Below, piece by piece: positions 10,482 through 18,594 of a stretch of 64,000 nt of DNA (position 1 is its first letter; each line of letters begins with the position of its first letter). Origin of the DNA: a candidate division BRC1 bacterium ADurb.Bin183 (GTDB lineage Bacteria; Sumerlaeota; Sumerlaeia; MWCT01). Position numbers and translations under genes: made by a program. The notes beneath the pieces were generated by a model that searched no databases, was not told where the DNA came from, and saw nothing but the letters and a program-made list of their open reading frames with translations. Location: positions 186,001 to 250,000 of the forward strand of contig MWCT01000002.1 in NCBI GenBank assembly GCA_002070185.1, given 5' to 3'.

Positions 10482-10826
10482 ATGATAAATATTTTATCGG
10501 GTCTGAATAGATTTAAAGCGTGCGCTATTGGGCTTTTGTTTGCCCTTGTTTATGAGCTATGCACATGCGTCACACGATTCTTTCTGGGATTGCAGGCTAA
10601 CAACGACCTTGCGTTTTTAGCGCCGTTCACTTTGGGATATCGCATCCATCATGGCTATATTGGTTTGATGCTGCTTGCGGCATCTCCCTTTTTGAGGAAC
10701 AGCCGCTGGTTTAATTTTTTGCTTATTTTTGGAATAGGGCTGTTCTTATCTGATATTATCCATCATTTTGGGGTTTTGTGGTTTTTCACAGGCTCGCCGG
10801 AATTTTGCCTCAAATATGCTCAATAA
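10482..10826 (+). CDS. Small integral membrane protein, function unknown
   Basis: 114 residues, strongly hydrophobic, with about three membrane segments (near residues 15-35, 56-70 and 80-103). It carries a His-rich signature: 'RIHHGYIG' between helices and 'DIIHHFGVLWF' near the end. Paired histidines in two helices could bind a metal or haem, but I do not recognise a characterised family. It starts 8 bases after lpd with a weak AAGGGT ribosome site, and its last codons lie 17 bases ahead of the next gene's start, so it belongs to the same + strand run. Function is not assigned. Confidence 0.7.
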   Translation: MINILSGLNRFKACAIGLLFALVYELCTCVTRFFLGLQANNDLAFLAPFTLGYRIHHGYIGLMLLAASPFLRNSRWFNFLLIFGIGLFLSDIIHHFGVLWFFTGSPEFCLKYAQ

Positions 10827-10843
10827 AATCGGAAAGGGATAAA

Positions 10844-12721
10844 ATGAATAATTTTCTTTTCAGGCAAATTATTTTATTGTGCTGGATTTTGTCAATAGGA
10901 CTCCTCCTGTGCGCCGAAACACTCACAACCGCGCCGATTAAGATTGAGCAGCAGAATGCCCCAACGCCGTGGACGCATCTGAATTTTCATAACAAGCCGG
11001 AAAATTTCCAGTTTGCCATCTTGGCAGACCGAAACGGCAAGGAGCGCTCCGGCGTTTTTGAAGATGCCATCAACAAATTGAATTTGTTGCAGCCGGAGTT
11101 TGTTATCTGCGTGGGCGACCTAATTCCCGGCTATTCAAAGGATGCGCAAAGAATTAATAATCAATGGAACGTTTTTCAGTCGGTTATTAAAAATCTGGAA
11201 ATGCCTTTTTTTTATGTGCCGGGCAACCATGATTTAACTAATGATATGCAAAGGAGAATCTGGAAGGAACGCATCGGGAAATCTTATTATCATTTTCTTT
11301 ATCATGACGTGTTATTCCTTTGCGTCTGCACCGAAGAGCCGCAGGAATGGCAGATTAGCCAGCCGCAGATTAAATATTTCAGGGAGGTGTTGTCAAAAAA
11401 CCGCGATGTGCGTTGGACGTTTGTTTTCATGCATAAACCCATGTGGAACAACAAGAAAGCCAAAGGTTGGCAAGAGATGGAAAAATTGCTTCAAGATCGT
11501 CCGCACACGGTTTTTGCCGGGCATAATCATCGTTACAACAAGTTCGAGCGCAACGGCAATGAATATATCATCATAGCCACAACCGGCGGCGGCAGCTCAA
11601 TGCGCGGTCCGCTCTATGGCGAATTTGACCATGTTGTCTGGGTCACCATGACGGAGGAAAAACCGCGGATTGCCAACCTGATGCTAAATGGCATTGCCGA
11701 TACAAACATCCGCACGGCGGAGATGGCTGCGTTGATTGAACCTGTCCAGAAAGGGCGCATCATTCAAATCGAGCCGATTCTTATCGAAGGCGCCCTGCCG
11801 GAAAAAGTCAAAACAGATATAAAAATCCACAACCCCACCCGCCTGCCCATGAGCATCAAAGGGTCGCTGAAATCAACATCCCGTCTTCACATTCAACCTG
11901 CGGGAATCAATCTAACGCTCCCTCCCGATGCCACAGAAACAATTAACGCTACTATCAATATTGTCCGCCCTGAAAATCTCGCTATTGAAGACCTTCCTCC
12001 TATCCTTTTCAAATGGGCGGTCTCGTATGAGGAGAAACAATTCGCCGGATTGCAGCCAACAGGTGAGACTCAAATTGGGATTGACCGCAAATTTGTCTGC
12101 CCAAAAAGAACCGAGCCGATTGCCGTTGACGGCAATCTGAGCGATTGGGCTTCTCTGCCCCACACATGCACAGCTCCGATGCAGATAAATTTAGAGCCGG
12201 GCGCATGGAAAGGGGCGGAAGATTCATCGTTCCGCTTTGGCACAGCGTGGGATGATGAATATTTATATATTGGCGTTGAAGTGATTGATGACGAACTTTT
12301 TTCCAACCCCGAAGCGCCTCCGTGGGAACAGGACGCCGTGGAGATAAGAATTGACGCGCGTCCTGAGCGGCAACGCCATCACGGGCGCGGCAAGAATGAA
12401 TTCACAAATTTTTTGCTGTTTGCCATGACGCCCGCAACAGATAAGACGCCCTCATTTTGCTATAATAATGAAGAGCTCCCCTCCGGTTGCCGATATTCCT
12501 GCAAACGAACAGCAACGGGATTCGCCGCGGAAGTTGCCGTGCCGCGCGCATGGCTGGACGCCAAACAAAAACAGGCATGGGAGGCTTTCCGCTTGAATAT
12601 CTTTGTTGATGATTTTGATTCCGCAACGGATCCCGGGTCGCAGATTTGTTGGCGACCGGACTGGCGCTCACAAGAATCTTGGGCAGGCTCCGGCTCTTTT
12701 TGGCGAGATGGCGAAAAATAA
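10844..12721 (+). CDS. Secreted calcineurin-like metallophosphoesterase with C-terminal CBM9-like domain
   Basis: 625 residues from the ATG at 10844, which has GGAAAGGG 5-12 bases upstream and opens a clear signal peptide ('LLCWILSIGLLLCA'); the ORF itself extends further upstream but overlaps the preceding gene. Metal-binding motifs of the calcineurin-like fold are present: 'VGDLIPGY', 'PGNHDL' and 'GHNHRYN'. The first motif, usually DxH, reads 'ADRNG'. A middle beta-rich segment is followed by a family-9 carbohydrate-binding/DOMON-like domain in the last 180 residues ('VDGNLSDW', 'YLYIGVEVIDDELF'). The likely site is the periplasm or outside the cell, acting on phosphate or sulfate esters of surface or environmental glycans. 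The substrate is not predictable. The stop is 14 bases from the convergent GH94 gene. Confidence 0.85.
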   Translation: MNNFLFRQIILLCWILSIGLLLCAETLTTAPIKIEQQNAPTPWTHLNFHNKPENFQFAILADRNGKERSGVFEDAINKLNLLQPEFVICVGDLIPGYSKDAQRINNQWNVFQSVIKNLEMPFFYVPGNHDLTNDMQRRIWKERIGKSYYHFLYHDVLFLCVCTEEPQEWQISQPQIKYFREVLSKNRDVRWTFVFMHKPMWNNKKAKGWQEMEKLLQDRPHTVFAGHNHRYNKFERNGNEYIIIATTGGGSSMRGPLYGEFDHVVWVTMTEEKPRIANLMLNGIADTNIRTAEMAALIEPVQKGRIIQIEPILIEGALPEKVKTDIKIHNPTRLPMSIKGSLKSTSRLHIQPAGINLTLPPDATETINATINIVRPENLAIEDLPPILFKWAVSYEEKQFAGLQPTGETQIGIDRKFVCPKRTEPIAVDGNLSDWASLPHTCTAPMQINLEPGAWKGAEDSSFRFGTAWDDEYLYIGVEVIDDELFSNPEAPPWEQDAVEIRIDARPERQRHHGRGKNEFTNFLLFAMTPATDKTPSFCYNNEELPSGCRYSCKRTATGFAAEVAVPRAWLDAKQKQAWEAFRLNIFVDDFDSATDPGSQICWRPDWRSQESWAGSGSFWRDGEK

Positions 12722-12735
12722 GACCAACACCTTTT

Positions 12736-15192
12736 TCATTCATCCGATAAAATTACTTTGACTTTATGCTTTTTGCCGTCGGTTTGAGGGGGGATGATGT
12801 TTCCGGCAAGTGGTCTGCCGTCGAGTGTGATGGATTTGACACCGCAGGAAACGCCGCCGGGATTTTCAATCTCGATATCATATATGCATCCGCGGAACCG
12901 GCGAGCCACATGGTATGACTTCCATTGGGCGGGAATACAGGGGTCTATAACAAGTCCGTCATAGGTCGGGCGGATGCCGAGCAGGTAGTCCATTGTGTTG
13001 CGCAGCATCCAGACGGACGAGCCTGTCAGCCATGCGTGGCTTGCCTGTCCGAAGGTGGGATGGTCGGGGCTGGTCACATATTCTGAATAAACATACGGTT
13101 CCATTTCGTAACGGTCTATATCCACAACAGGATTTATCGGCAGGGCTTGTTTGTAATATTGAAAAGCGGTGTCGGCATGTTTGAGAAGGAGTTCCGCCAG
13201 ATAAGCCCATGAGACGGGGTGATTAAAAACGGCGCCATTTTCTTTTTTGCCGGGAACGCATCGCGTGGCAAGTCCGATGTTGCCGTTCACTTGGGTATAG
13301 GCGGGGTGTAGAATTTTTGGACCTTTGGGCGTTTTGCAAAGGCGTCCGGCGGATGCCATAGCAGATTGCGCCCGCTCGCCCTCTGCGACGCCGCTGATTA
13401 CCGCCCACGATTGGGCGTTCAAGAATATTTTGCCTTCGGGCGAATCTTTTGAGCCGATTGGGTCGCCGAGGTCGTTAATGGCGCGGATATACCACTCGCC
13501 ATCCCACAGATTTTCGTTTATGGATTTTTTAATGACGTTGTAGAGGTTTTCATATTCGTCGGCTTTTTCCGCGCGTCCGATGCGGCGCAGGAGGTCTGAC
13601 ATCTCGCGCAGGATATAGGCATAGATGCAGGTGTTCATCTCGCTGATACCCTTGCCAGCGCGCCCGCAGTAATCAAGGGTGTCGTTCCAGTCGCCGGGTC
13701 CGATATAAACAAGGTTTTTATCGTTTAATTTAGTTTTAAGGTATTCCACAGCGGCGATGATATGGTCGAGGATAGACGCCGCTCCCCCATCGTCAAATTT
13801 GACAGATTCATCTAAAATGGCAAAATCAGCGGTTTCTTTGAGATAGGCAACCACAATCATCGGAAGCCAGAGCGGGGTGTCGGAGTGTCCTGTGCGCTCG
13901 CCTCCTCCCGCAAGGGGATAGTAGCAGTGATACACGCTGCCATCCTTGAATTGACGCGCGGACATTTCAATGATGCGCTCCCGCCCCCATTGGGGTTTTG
14001 TGAAAATCACGCCGAGCGTGTCTTGGCATGAATCTCGGTAGCCGCGCCCGAAAAGGAGACCGCCGTGATGATAACTGGCATCGCGCGAGAATTGAAACGT
14101 GGTCTTTGTTTGATACTGGTTCCACATGTTAATGAAGAGGTTGAGTTCAGGGTCGGGCGTTTGCGCCTGAAATGCGGAAAGGTAATCATCGCGTCGGTCA
14201 AGGAGCATTTGAAACTGCGATTTAACTTGATTAAGGTTGCGGTATTTTTTAACAAGTGCGGACGCGGCGGACTCCGCCTGACGCGTGTGTTCCATATCAT
14301 CGCCGGTTTTATCCACAATGCCGAGCATAAAGCAGAATTCAAGTTCGCCTTTGGCGGGCAGTTCAATCGGGCAGCGCAGGGAGTTGATGGCGTCGCCTGC
14401 TGTTATTTCCGTATTGAATGAGACGCCCTGCTCAATTGCAACTGGATTTTCCTCCGAACGCCATGGACCTATAAATACATCTTTGGCGCCGTCAAAACCC
14501 GCCACTGGAAGCGTGGACGCCATGAAGACCCACTTGTTCCAAGCTTTATTTGCTTGGGCGACTGTAGCGGAGGAATAGGTGACCCAGTATCGTTTGGATG
14601 AAATGAGAAACTGGGCGTCGCGGACGAAATGGACATCGTTGAAGTGTTTATCATTGGGTTGGTTGATTAAATCAACAAGAGCATGTCCAAGACACATCTC
14701 GGCATAGGAATAGACATCGAGAGAGACGGGCGCGTTTTTTTTATTTTTTAGCCGCACGAGCCAGATTTCAAGGTTATCCTCGCCAATGAAGAAGGTCGCT
14801 TCGGATTGAACGCCGCATGCCTCTGTTGAAATTTTTGTGTAATTCATACCGTGGCGGCATTCATATTTTTTATATCTGGCATGAGGGGTCGGCTGCCATG
14901 TGAGCGACCAGTATTTGCCGGACGCCTTATCGCGCAGGTAAATGTAGCGTCCGGGGCGATCCATCGGCATGGAATTGTATCGCCATCGGGTGATGCGCGA
15001 ATCGCGGGGCGATAGATAAAAAGAGAAACCGCCGCCTGCGTTGGAGATGAGCCCGTGATATTGTCCGTTGGTCAGATAATTGACCCAAGGCGAAGGGGTG
15101 TCTGGTCGAGTAATGACAAATTCTTTATTTTTGATGTCGAAAAACCCGTATTTATTTCCAATAAATTGATTGTCATTTTTTTTGCGGGTCAT
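12736..15192 (-). CDS. GH94-family glycoside phosphorylase (cellobiose phosphorylase-like)
   Basis: Probable inverting disaccharide phosphorylase, releasing a sugar 1-phosphate from a beta-linked disaccharide without ATP. 818 residues, matching single-module GH94 enzymes. The start at 15192 is preferred over an ATG ten codons upstream because AAGGAC lies 7 bases before it. The N-terminal beta-sandwich region carries 'YGFFDIKNKEFVITRPDTP', typical of cellobiose and related phosphorylases; the catalytic domain has 'GPGDWNDTLDYCG' with the expected catalytic Asp in GDWND (about residue 504); the C-terminal sandwich has the family ending with 'RRFRGCIYDIEIENPGG'. There is no signal peptide, so it is cytoplasmic and needs an imported disaccharide; no transporter is adjacent. 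Exact substrate (cellobiose, chitobiose, laminaribiose or other) cannot be read from sequence alone. Confidence 0.9.
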   Translation of the reverse strand: MTRKKNDNQFIGNKYGFFDIKNKEFVITRPDTPSPWVNYLTNGQYHGLISNAGGGFSFYLSPRDSRITRWRYNSMPMDRPGRYIYLRDKASGKYWSLTWQPTPHARYKKYECRHGMNYTKISTEACGVQSEATFFIGEDNLEIWLVRLKNKKNAPVSLDVYSYAEMCLGHALVDLINQPNDKHFNDVHFVRDAQFLISSKRYWVTYSSATVAQANKAWNKWVFMASTLPVAGFDGAKDVFIGPWRSEENPVAIEQGVSFNTEITAGDAINSLRCPIELPAKGELEFCFMLGIVDKTGDDMEHTRQAESAASALVKKYRNLNQVKSQFQMLLDRRDDYLSAFQAQTPDPELNLFINMWNQYQTKTTFQFSRDASYHHGGLLFGRGYRDSCQDTLGVIFTKPQWGRERIIEMSARQFKDGSVYHCYYPLAGGGERTGHSDTPLWLPMIVVAYLKETADFAILDESVKFDDGGAASILDHIIAAVEYLKTKLNDKNLVYIGPGDWNDTLDYCGRAGKGISEMNTCIYAYILREMSDLLRRIGRAEKADEYENLYNVIKKSINENLWDGEWYIRAINDLGDPIGSKDSPEGKIFLNAQSWAVISGVAEGERAQSAMASAGRLCKTPKGPKILHPAYTQVNGNIGLATRCVPGKKENGAVFNHPVSWAYLAELLLKHADTAFQYYKQALPINPVVDIDRYEMEPYVYSEYVTSPDHPTFGQASHAWLTGSSVWMLRNTMDYLLGIRPTYDGLVIDPCIPAQWKSYHVARRFRGCIYDIEIENPGGVSCGVKSITLDGRPLAGNIIPPQTDGKKHKVKVILSDE

Positions 15193-15363
15193 TTTTTTGT
15201 CCTTGAATTTTGGAATAAACACATAAGTTGTTGAATCGTTTCAAAGCGGCGCCTCATTTGTCAATATAAAATAACAGCGCCGTGAATAAGAAATCAATTG
15301 ACCATGCAATGGCGCGGGTGATACGTGTCTAAAATTAATAACTGATTTACAGAGGAAGAGTCC

Positions 15364-15711
15364 ATGAAATGGCGGCTTTTTTTTCTGGGGCTTCTATTGT
15401 TGGCAGCGGCAATGCTTCTGGCTGGATGCATCCGCTCTCGCGTAGTTGTAACGTCTGACCCGCCCGGCGCTGATGTGACTATGAACAAAGTATATCGCGG
15501 GCGGACGCCTATAACGATTCCTTTCACTTGGTATTGGTATTATGATTTTAAGATTCAAAAGGAGGGGTATCGCGAGGTCGTAGCCCGCGAGCGTTTCCGC
15601 ACGCCGCCATGGTTTATTATTCCCTTTGATTTGATTATGGAAGCAATGCCGTTTCATATCAATGATGTGCGCTATCGCCATTATTCGCTGCCGCAGATGG
15701 CAACCGAATAA
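15364..15711 (+). CDS. PEGA-domain lipoprotein
   Basis: 115 residues. A signal peptide ends in a canonical lipobox 'LLAGC' with Cys22 as the lipidation site. The mature part begins with a PEGA domain ('VVVTSDPPGADVTMNKVYRGRTPITIPF'), a small beta fold common in surface proteins of environmental bacteria, and ends with a hydrophobic stretch 'PPWFIIPFDLIMEAMPF' that may associate with the membrane. A ribosome site GAGGAAGAG is 4-12 bases upstream. Function is unknown; it is probably an envelope lipoprotein. It is divergent from the GH94 gene. Confidence 0.82.
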   Translation: MKWRLFFLGLLLLAAAMLLAGCIRSRVVVTSDPPGADVTMNKVYRGRTPITIPFTWYWYYDFKIQKEGYREVVARERFRTPPWFIIPFDLIMEAMPFHINDVRYRHYSLPQMATE

Positions 15712-15737
15712 CAGATACCGATAAGGAGAGAAAAAAA

Positions 15738-16043
15738 ATGATTGCAGAATTTTCCACCTTTCCTGTTGGGAAGGATGTTCATTTAAGCGCTTATATTGCG
15801 CCGATTATAAAAATGATTACCGAAAGCGGGCTTTCCTATAAAATGTCCGCCATGGGCACGGTTGTGGAAGGCGATTGCGACGCCGTGTTCAACCTTATTA
15901 AGGCGTGCCATAAAAAAATGGCGGAGACAAACGAGCGGGTTATCACCAACATCAAGATTGATGATTTTGCCGGTCGTTCTGGTCGCATCGAGGGCAAGAT
16001 TGAATCTATCGAAAAGCACCTCGGACGCTCAGTCAACAAATAG
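15738..16043 (+). CDS. MTH1187/YqgV-family thiamine-binding protein
   Basis: 101 residues, the usual size of the MTH1187 (DUF77) family, whose members bind thiamine or a related small molecule in a ferredoxin-like fold. Recognised by 'MIAEFSTFPVGK', 'SGLSYKMSAMGTVVEG' and the C-terminal 'KIESIEKHLGR'. An AAGGAG ribosome site is well placed. It is 12 bases from the queD-like gene and probably heads the operon with it and folE. In other genomes this family sits near thiamine or pterin genes; a direct pterin role is only an inference. Confidence 0.88.
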   Translation: MIAEFSTFPVGKDVHLSAYIAPIIKMITESGLSYKMSAMGTVVEGDCDAVFNLIKACHKKMAETNERVITNIKIDDFAGRSGRIEGKIESIEKHLGRSVNK

Positions 16044-16055
16044 TTGGATAAACCC

Positions 16056-16466
16056 ATGTTTATCATCAAAAAGCGTTTTCATTTCAGCGCAGCGCACAGG
16101 CTTTGCTCAGACGCCATGAGCGAGGCGGAAAACTTTGCTGCCTTCGGCAAATGCGCCAGTCCTAATTATCATGGTCATAACTATGTCCTTGATGTTGCCG
16201 TGACGGGAGAAATGAACCCGCTAACCGGCATGGTCATCAACTATGATGAATTAAAAAGGATTGTTAATGATGAGATAATCGAGGCTCTGGATCACAAGAA
16301 TCTCAATATGGACGTGGATTTTTTGCGGGGTGAAATCACAACATCCGAAAATCTGGCGCGTCTGATTTGGGAACGGCTTGCCCCGCGCATCAAAGGGGCG
16401 CGGCTTTATGAGATAACTCTTGGCGAGTCTAACGACAACATTGCCACATATCGGGGAGAGGTATGA
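16056..16466 (+). CDS. queD: 6-carboxytetrahydropterin / 6-pyruvoyltetrahydropterin synthase
   Basis: T-fold enzyme converting dihydroneopterin triphosphate, the product of FolE, to 6-carboxy- or 6-pyruvoyl-tetrahydropterin. 136 residues from ATG 16056; an in-frame TTG directly after the previous stop (16044) is possible but less likely. Zinc ligands are H14 ('FSAAHRL'), H39 and H41 ('NYHGHNY'), with a candidate catalytic Cys33 just before. The segment '[10 protein letters not shown]' followed by 'LDHKNLN' and 'TTSENLA' is closer to the PTPS-like branch than to the shortest QueD forms, so the product (queuosine precursor or a pterin) is uncertain. queC and queE are absent here. The stop overlaps the folE start (ATGA). 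Confidence 0.88.
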   Translation: MFIIKKRFHFSAAHRLCSDAMSEAENFAAFGKCASPNYHGHNYVLDVAVTGEMNPLTGMVINYDELKRIVNDEIIEALDHKNLNMDVDFLRGEITTSENLARLIWERLAPRIKGARLYEITLGESNDNIATYRGEV

Positions 16467-17029
16467 GGGATAAAAGCGACATGAGGGATCTGGTGAAGAA
16501 GATGCTCGCCGGCATGGGAGATGATCCCAATCGGGAGGGGTTGAGAAAAACTCCGGAGCGCGTTGCCAGCATGTATGAGTTTTTAACCTCCGGTTATCAG
16601 ACATCGCTTGAAGAGCTTGTGAACGGCGCCATTTTTGAGGAAGAATACGATGAGATGGTCTACGTGGCAAATATCCGTTTTTACAGCCTGTGCGAGCATC
16701 ACATGCTCCCCTTTTTTGGTCGGGCTCATGTGGGATATATCCCCGACCGCCGGCTCATCGGGTTGAGCAAAATTCCCCGTATTGTGGATGCCTTTGCGCG
16801 CCGTTTGCAACTGCAGGAACGTCTCACCCAGCAGATTGCACAGTGCCTTGCCGATTTGCTGAAACCAAAAGGCGTGGGTGTGGTTATCGAGGCGGAACAT
16901 CTTTGCATGCAGATGCGCGGGGTTCAAAAGCAGGACTCACATGCCGTCACAAGCGCCATGCGCGGCGTATTCAAAACCAATGATCGAACACGCCATGAAT
17001 TCATAAGTCTGATACAGCACCAACAATAA
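16463..17029 (+). CDS. folE: GTP cyclohydrolase I
   Basis: Converts GTP to 7,8-dihydroneopterin triphosphate, the entry to folate, pterin and queuosine synthesis. 188 residues. Zinc ligands C77 and H80 ('[10 protein letters not shown]') and C148 ('EHLCMQMRG') are all present, as are 'HVGYIPD' and '[17 protein letters not shown]'. Translation is coupled to the upstream PTPS-like gene by an ATGA overlap, which makes sense because the upstream enzyme uses its product. Confidence 0.96.
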   Translation: MRDKSDMRDLVKKMLAGMGDDPNREGLRKTPERVASMYEFLTSGYQTSLEELVNGAIFEEEYDEMVYVANIRFYSLCEHHMLPFFGRAHVGYIPDRRLIGLSKIPRIVDAFARRLQLQERLTQQIAQCLADLLKPKGVGVVIEAEHLCMQMRGVQKQDSHAVTSAMRGVFKTNDRTRHEFISLIQHQQ

Positions 17030-17117
17030 TTGACATTTGACTTTATCAATTAAAGGCGATACCCAACGACGGATGGCGGACTCTTGATTGATAACTGGCG
17101 ACCGATAACTAACGATT

Positions 17118-18512
17118 ATGAATATTGTAGCCGGCAAATATGAGATTTTGGAAAAGATAGGCGGCGGTGGGATGGGCGATGTTTATCGCGCCCATCAGCT
17201 GGATGTGGAGCGAACTGTTGCCCTGAAAATGCTCTCTCCCGCTCTTGCCGCCGACTCCGCCTTCCGCGAACGCTTCCGGCAGGAAGCCATTATCATTGCC
17301 CGCCTGAGTCATCCTTATATTGTTAATGTGATTGGAATCGAGCCGTGGCAGGAGACCTTTTGTATTGTTATGGAATATTTAGAGGGCGAGCCATTGAGCC
17401 GGGCAATGGAGCAATGCGGCAGGATGGCATCAGCGCGAGCCGCCGGAATCATTTCCAAAGCCGCCGAGGCGCTTCAATACGCGCATACAAAGGGGATCAT
17501 CCATCGCGATATTAAACCAGATAATATCATGCTGATGGAGGGCGACCTTATCAAGGTGATGGATTTCGGGATTGCCCAGATGAGCGGGTCTTCGCTGCAT
17601 ACACAGACAGGCATGCGCCTCGGGACACCGAAATTCATGTCGCCTGAGCAGGCGCGCGGAAAAAGGGTGGATGCGCGTTCGGATATTTATTCGCTTGGAC
17701 TTGTGCTTTTTCACCTTGTGACCGGCAGGCATGCCTTTGACGCCGATAGCGATGTGGAGGTGGCGTTGTTGCAGGAAGCGCCGCCGCCGCCGCCTTCGCA
17801 GCTGGCGCCGGATATCCCGACAGATATTGAGCGTGTTATTCTAAAAGCGATTCAAAAAAATCCGGAAGACCGATTTTCCAGCGCCATAGACATGGCATAC
17901 GCGCTGCGCAAGGCTGCGGTTTCAGAAGGAGCCGCCAGCCGTCAAAAATCTTTTTCGCCAGAGCCTCAAACACCTCGACGCGCGGCTGAGCCGACTCGCA
18001 TTAAAAAAGACGAGCGTTTTGATGCGGCGCCGATTCCAACTCCGTCTGCCGCTTCCGAACCGCAAAAATTCTCTTTTTCAAAAAAAATTGCCGCATCCTT
18101 GATAGTTATCGGCTCTGCTGCGGCGCTGATTGTTTTGATTAATCCGCTAAAACCAAACCTGACAAAACGCATAAAACCTATCGAGCCTATTGCCAGCGCC
18201 ACGCCAACGCCAGCCGCCAGTCCAACGCAGACTCCTGCGCTGGACGCCCGTTATTATTTTGATCAGGCGCGCGCCTTAAGCAATCTGCCGCAATCGGATG
18301 CGGCAGAAATCCGCAGACTTTATGAGAAGGCGATTGAGATGGAGCCGGGGTTTTATGCCGCGTTGCGGGAATATGGGATGTTTCTTTGCGAGAGGAAGGA
18401 TTATTTCAAAGCGAAGGCGTTTCTGGAAAGGGCGCTGGCGATTTGTCCAAACGCCGAAGAGGAAAAGGCGATTCAAAGCCGTTTGGCTTTAATTCACCAA
18501 AACACAAAATAA
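17118..18512 (+). CDS. Membrane-anchored PknB-like Ser/Thr protein kinase with C-terminal TPR domain
   Basis: 464 residues. The Hanks-type kinase domain (residues 8-265) has the glycine loop 'GGGGMGDVY', lysine K37, the catalytic loop 'HRDIKPDN' (D131) and D149 of DFG, so it should be active. A Pro/Ala/Lys linker leads to one transmembrane helix (about 324-342), a Thr/Pro-rich spacer, and a short TPR region (about 375-464) that would lie outside the membrane and may sense or bind a partner. The ATG has no evident Shine-Dalgarno. A strong terminator follows. It is likely transcribed apart from folE given the 88-base gap. Confidence 0.9.
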   Translation: MNIVAGKYEILEKIGGGGMGDVYRAHQLDVERTVALKMLSPALAADSAFRERFRQEAIIIARLSHPYIVNVIGIEPWQETFCIVMEYLEGEPLSRAMEQCGRMASARAAGIISKAAEALQYAHTKGIIHRDIKPDNIMLMEGDLIKVMDFGIAQMSGSSLHTQTGMRLGTPKFMSPEQARGKRVDARSDIYSLGLVLFHLVTGRHAFDADSDVEVALLQEAPPPPPSQLAPDIPTDIERVILKAIQKNPEDRFSSAIDMAYALRKAAVSEGAASRQKSFSPEPQTPRRAAEPTRIKKDERFDAAPIPTPSAASEPQKFSFSKKIAASLIVIGSAAALIVLINPLKPNLTKRIKPIEPIASATPTPAASPTQTPALDARYYFDQARALSNLPQSDAAEIRRLYEKAIEMEPGFYAALREYGMFLCERKDYFKAKAFLERALAICPNAEEEKAIQSRLALIHQNTK

Positions 18513-18545
18513 TTTTTTTAGCAAACTTAATTAGCATAAAAAAAG

Positions 18546-18575
18546 CAGGCGTTCGGTTGAACGCCTGCCTTTTTA
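18546..18575. terminator. Bidirectional terminator between convergent genes
   Basis: A perfect 10-bp stem GCAGGCGTTC / GAACGCCTGC with loop GGTT, followed by CTTTTT on the + strand and preceded by a run of A (U on the minus transcript). It sits between the stops of the kinase gene (+) and the secreted-protein gene (-) and should serve both. Confidence 0.9.
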
Positions 18576-18594
18576 ATTAACCATCACGAATTCC

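Noticed and set aside
16044..16055. TTG start for the PTPS-like gene directly after the previous stop
   Set aside because: The ATG at 16056 gives the usual family N-terminus; the TTG adds four unsupported residues.
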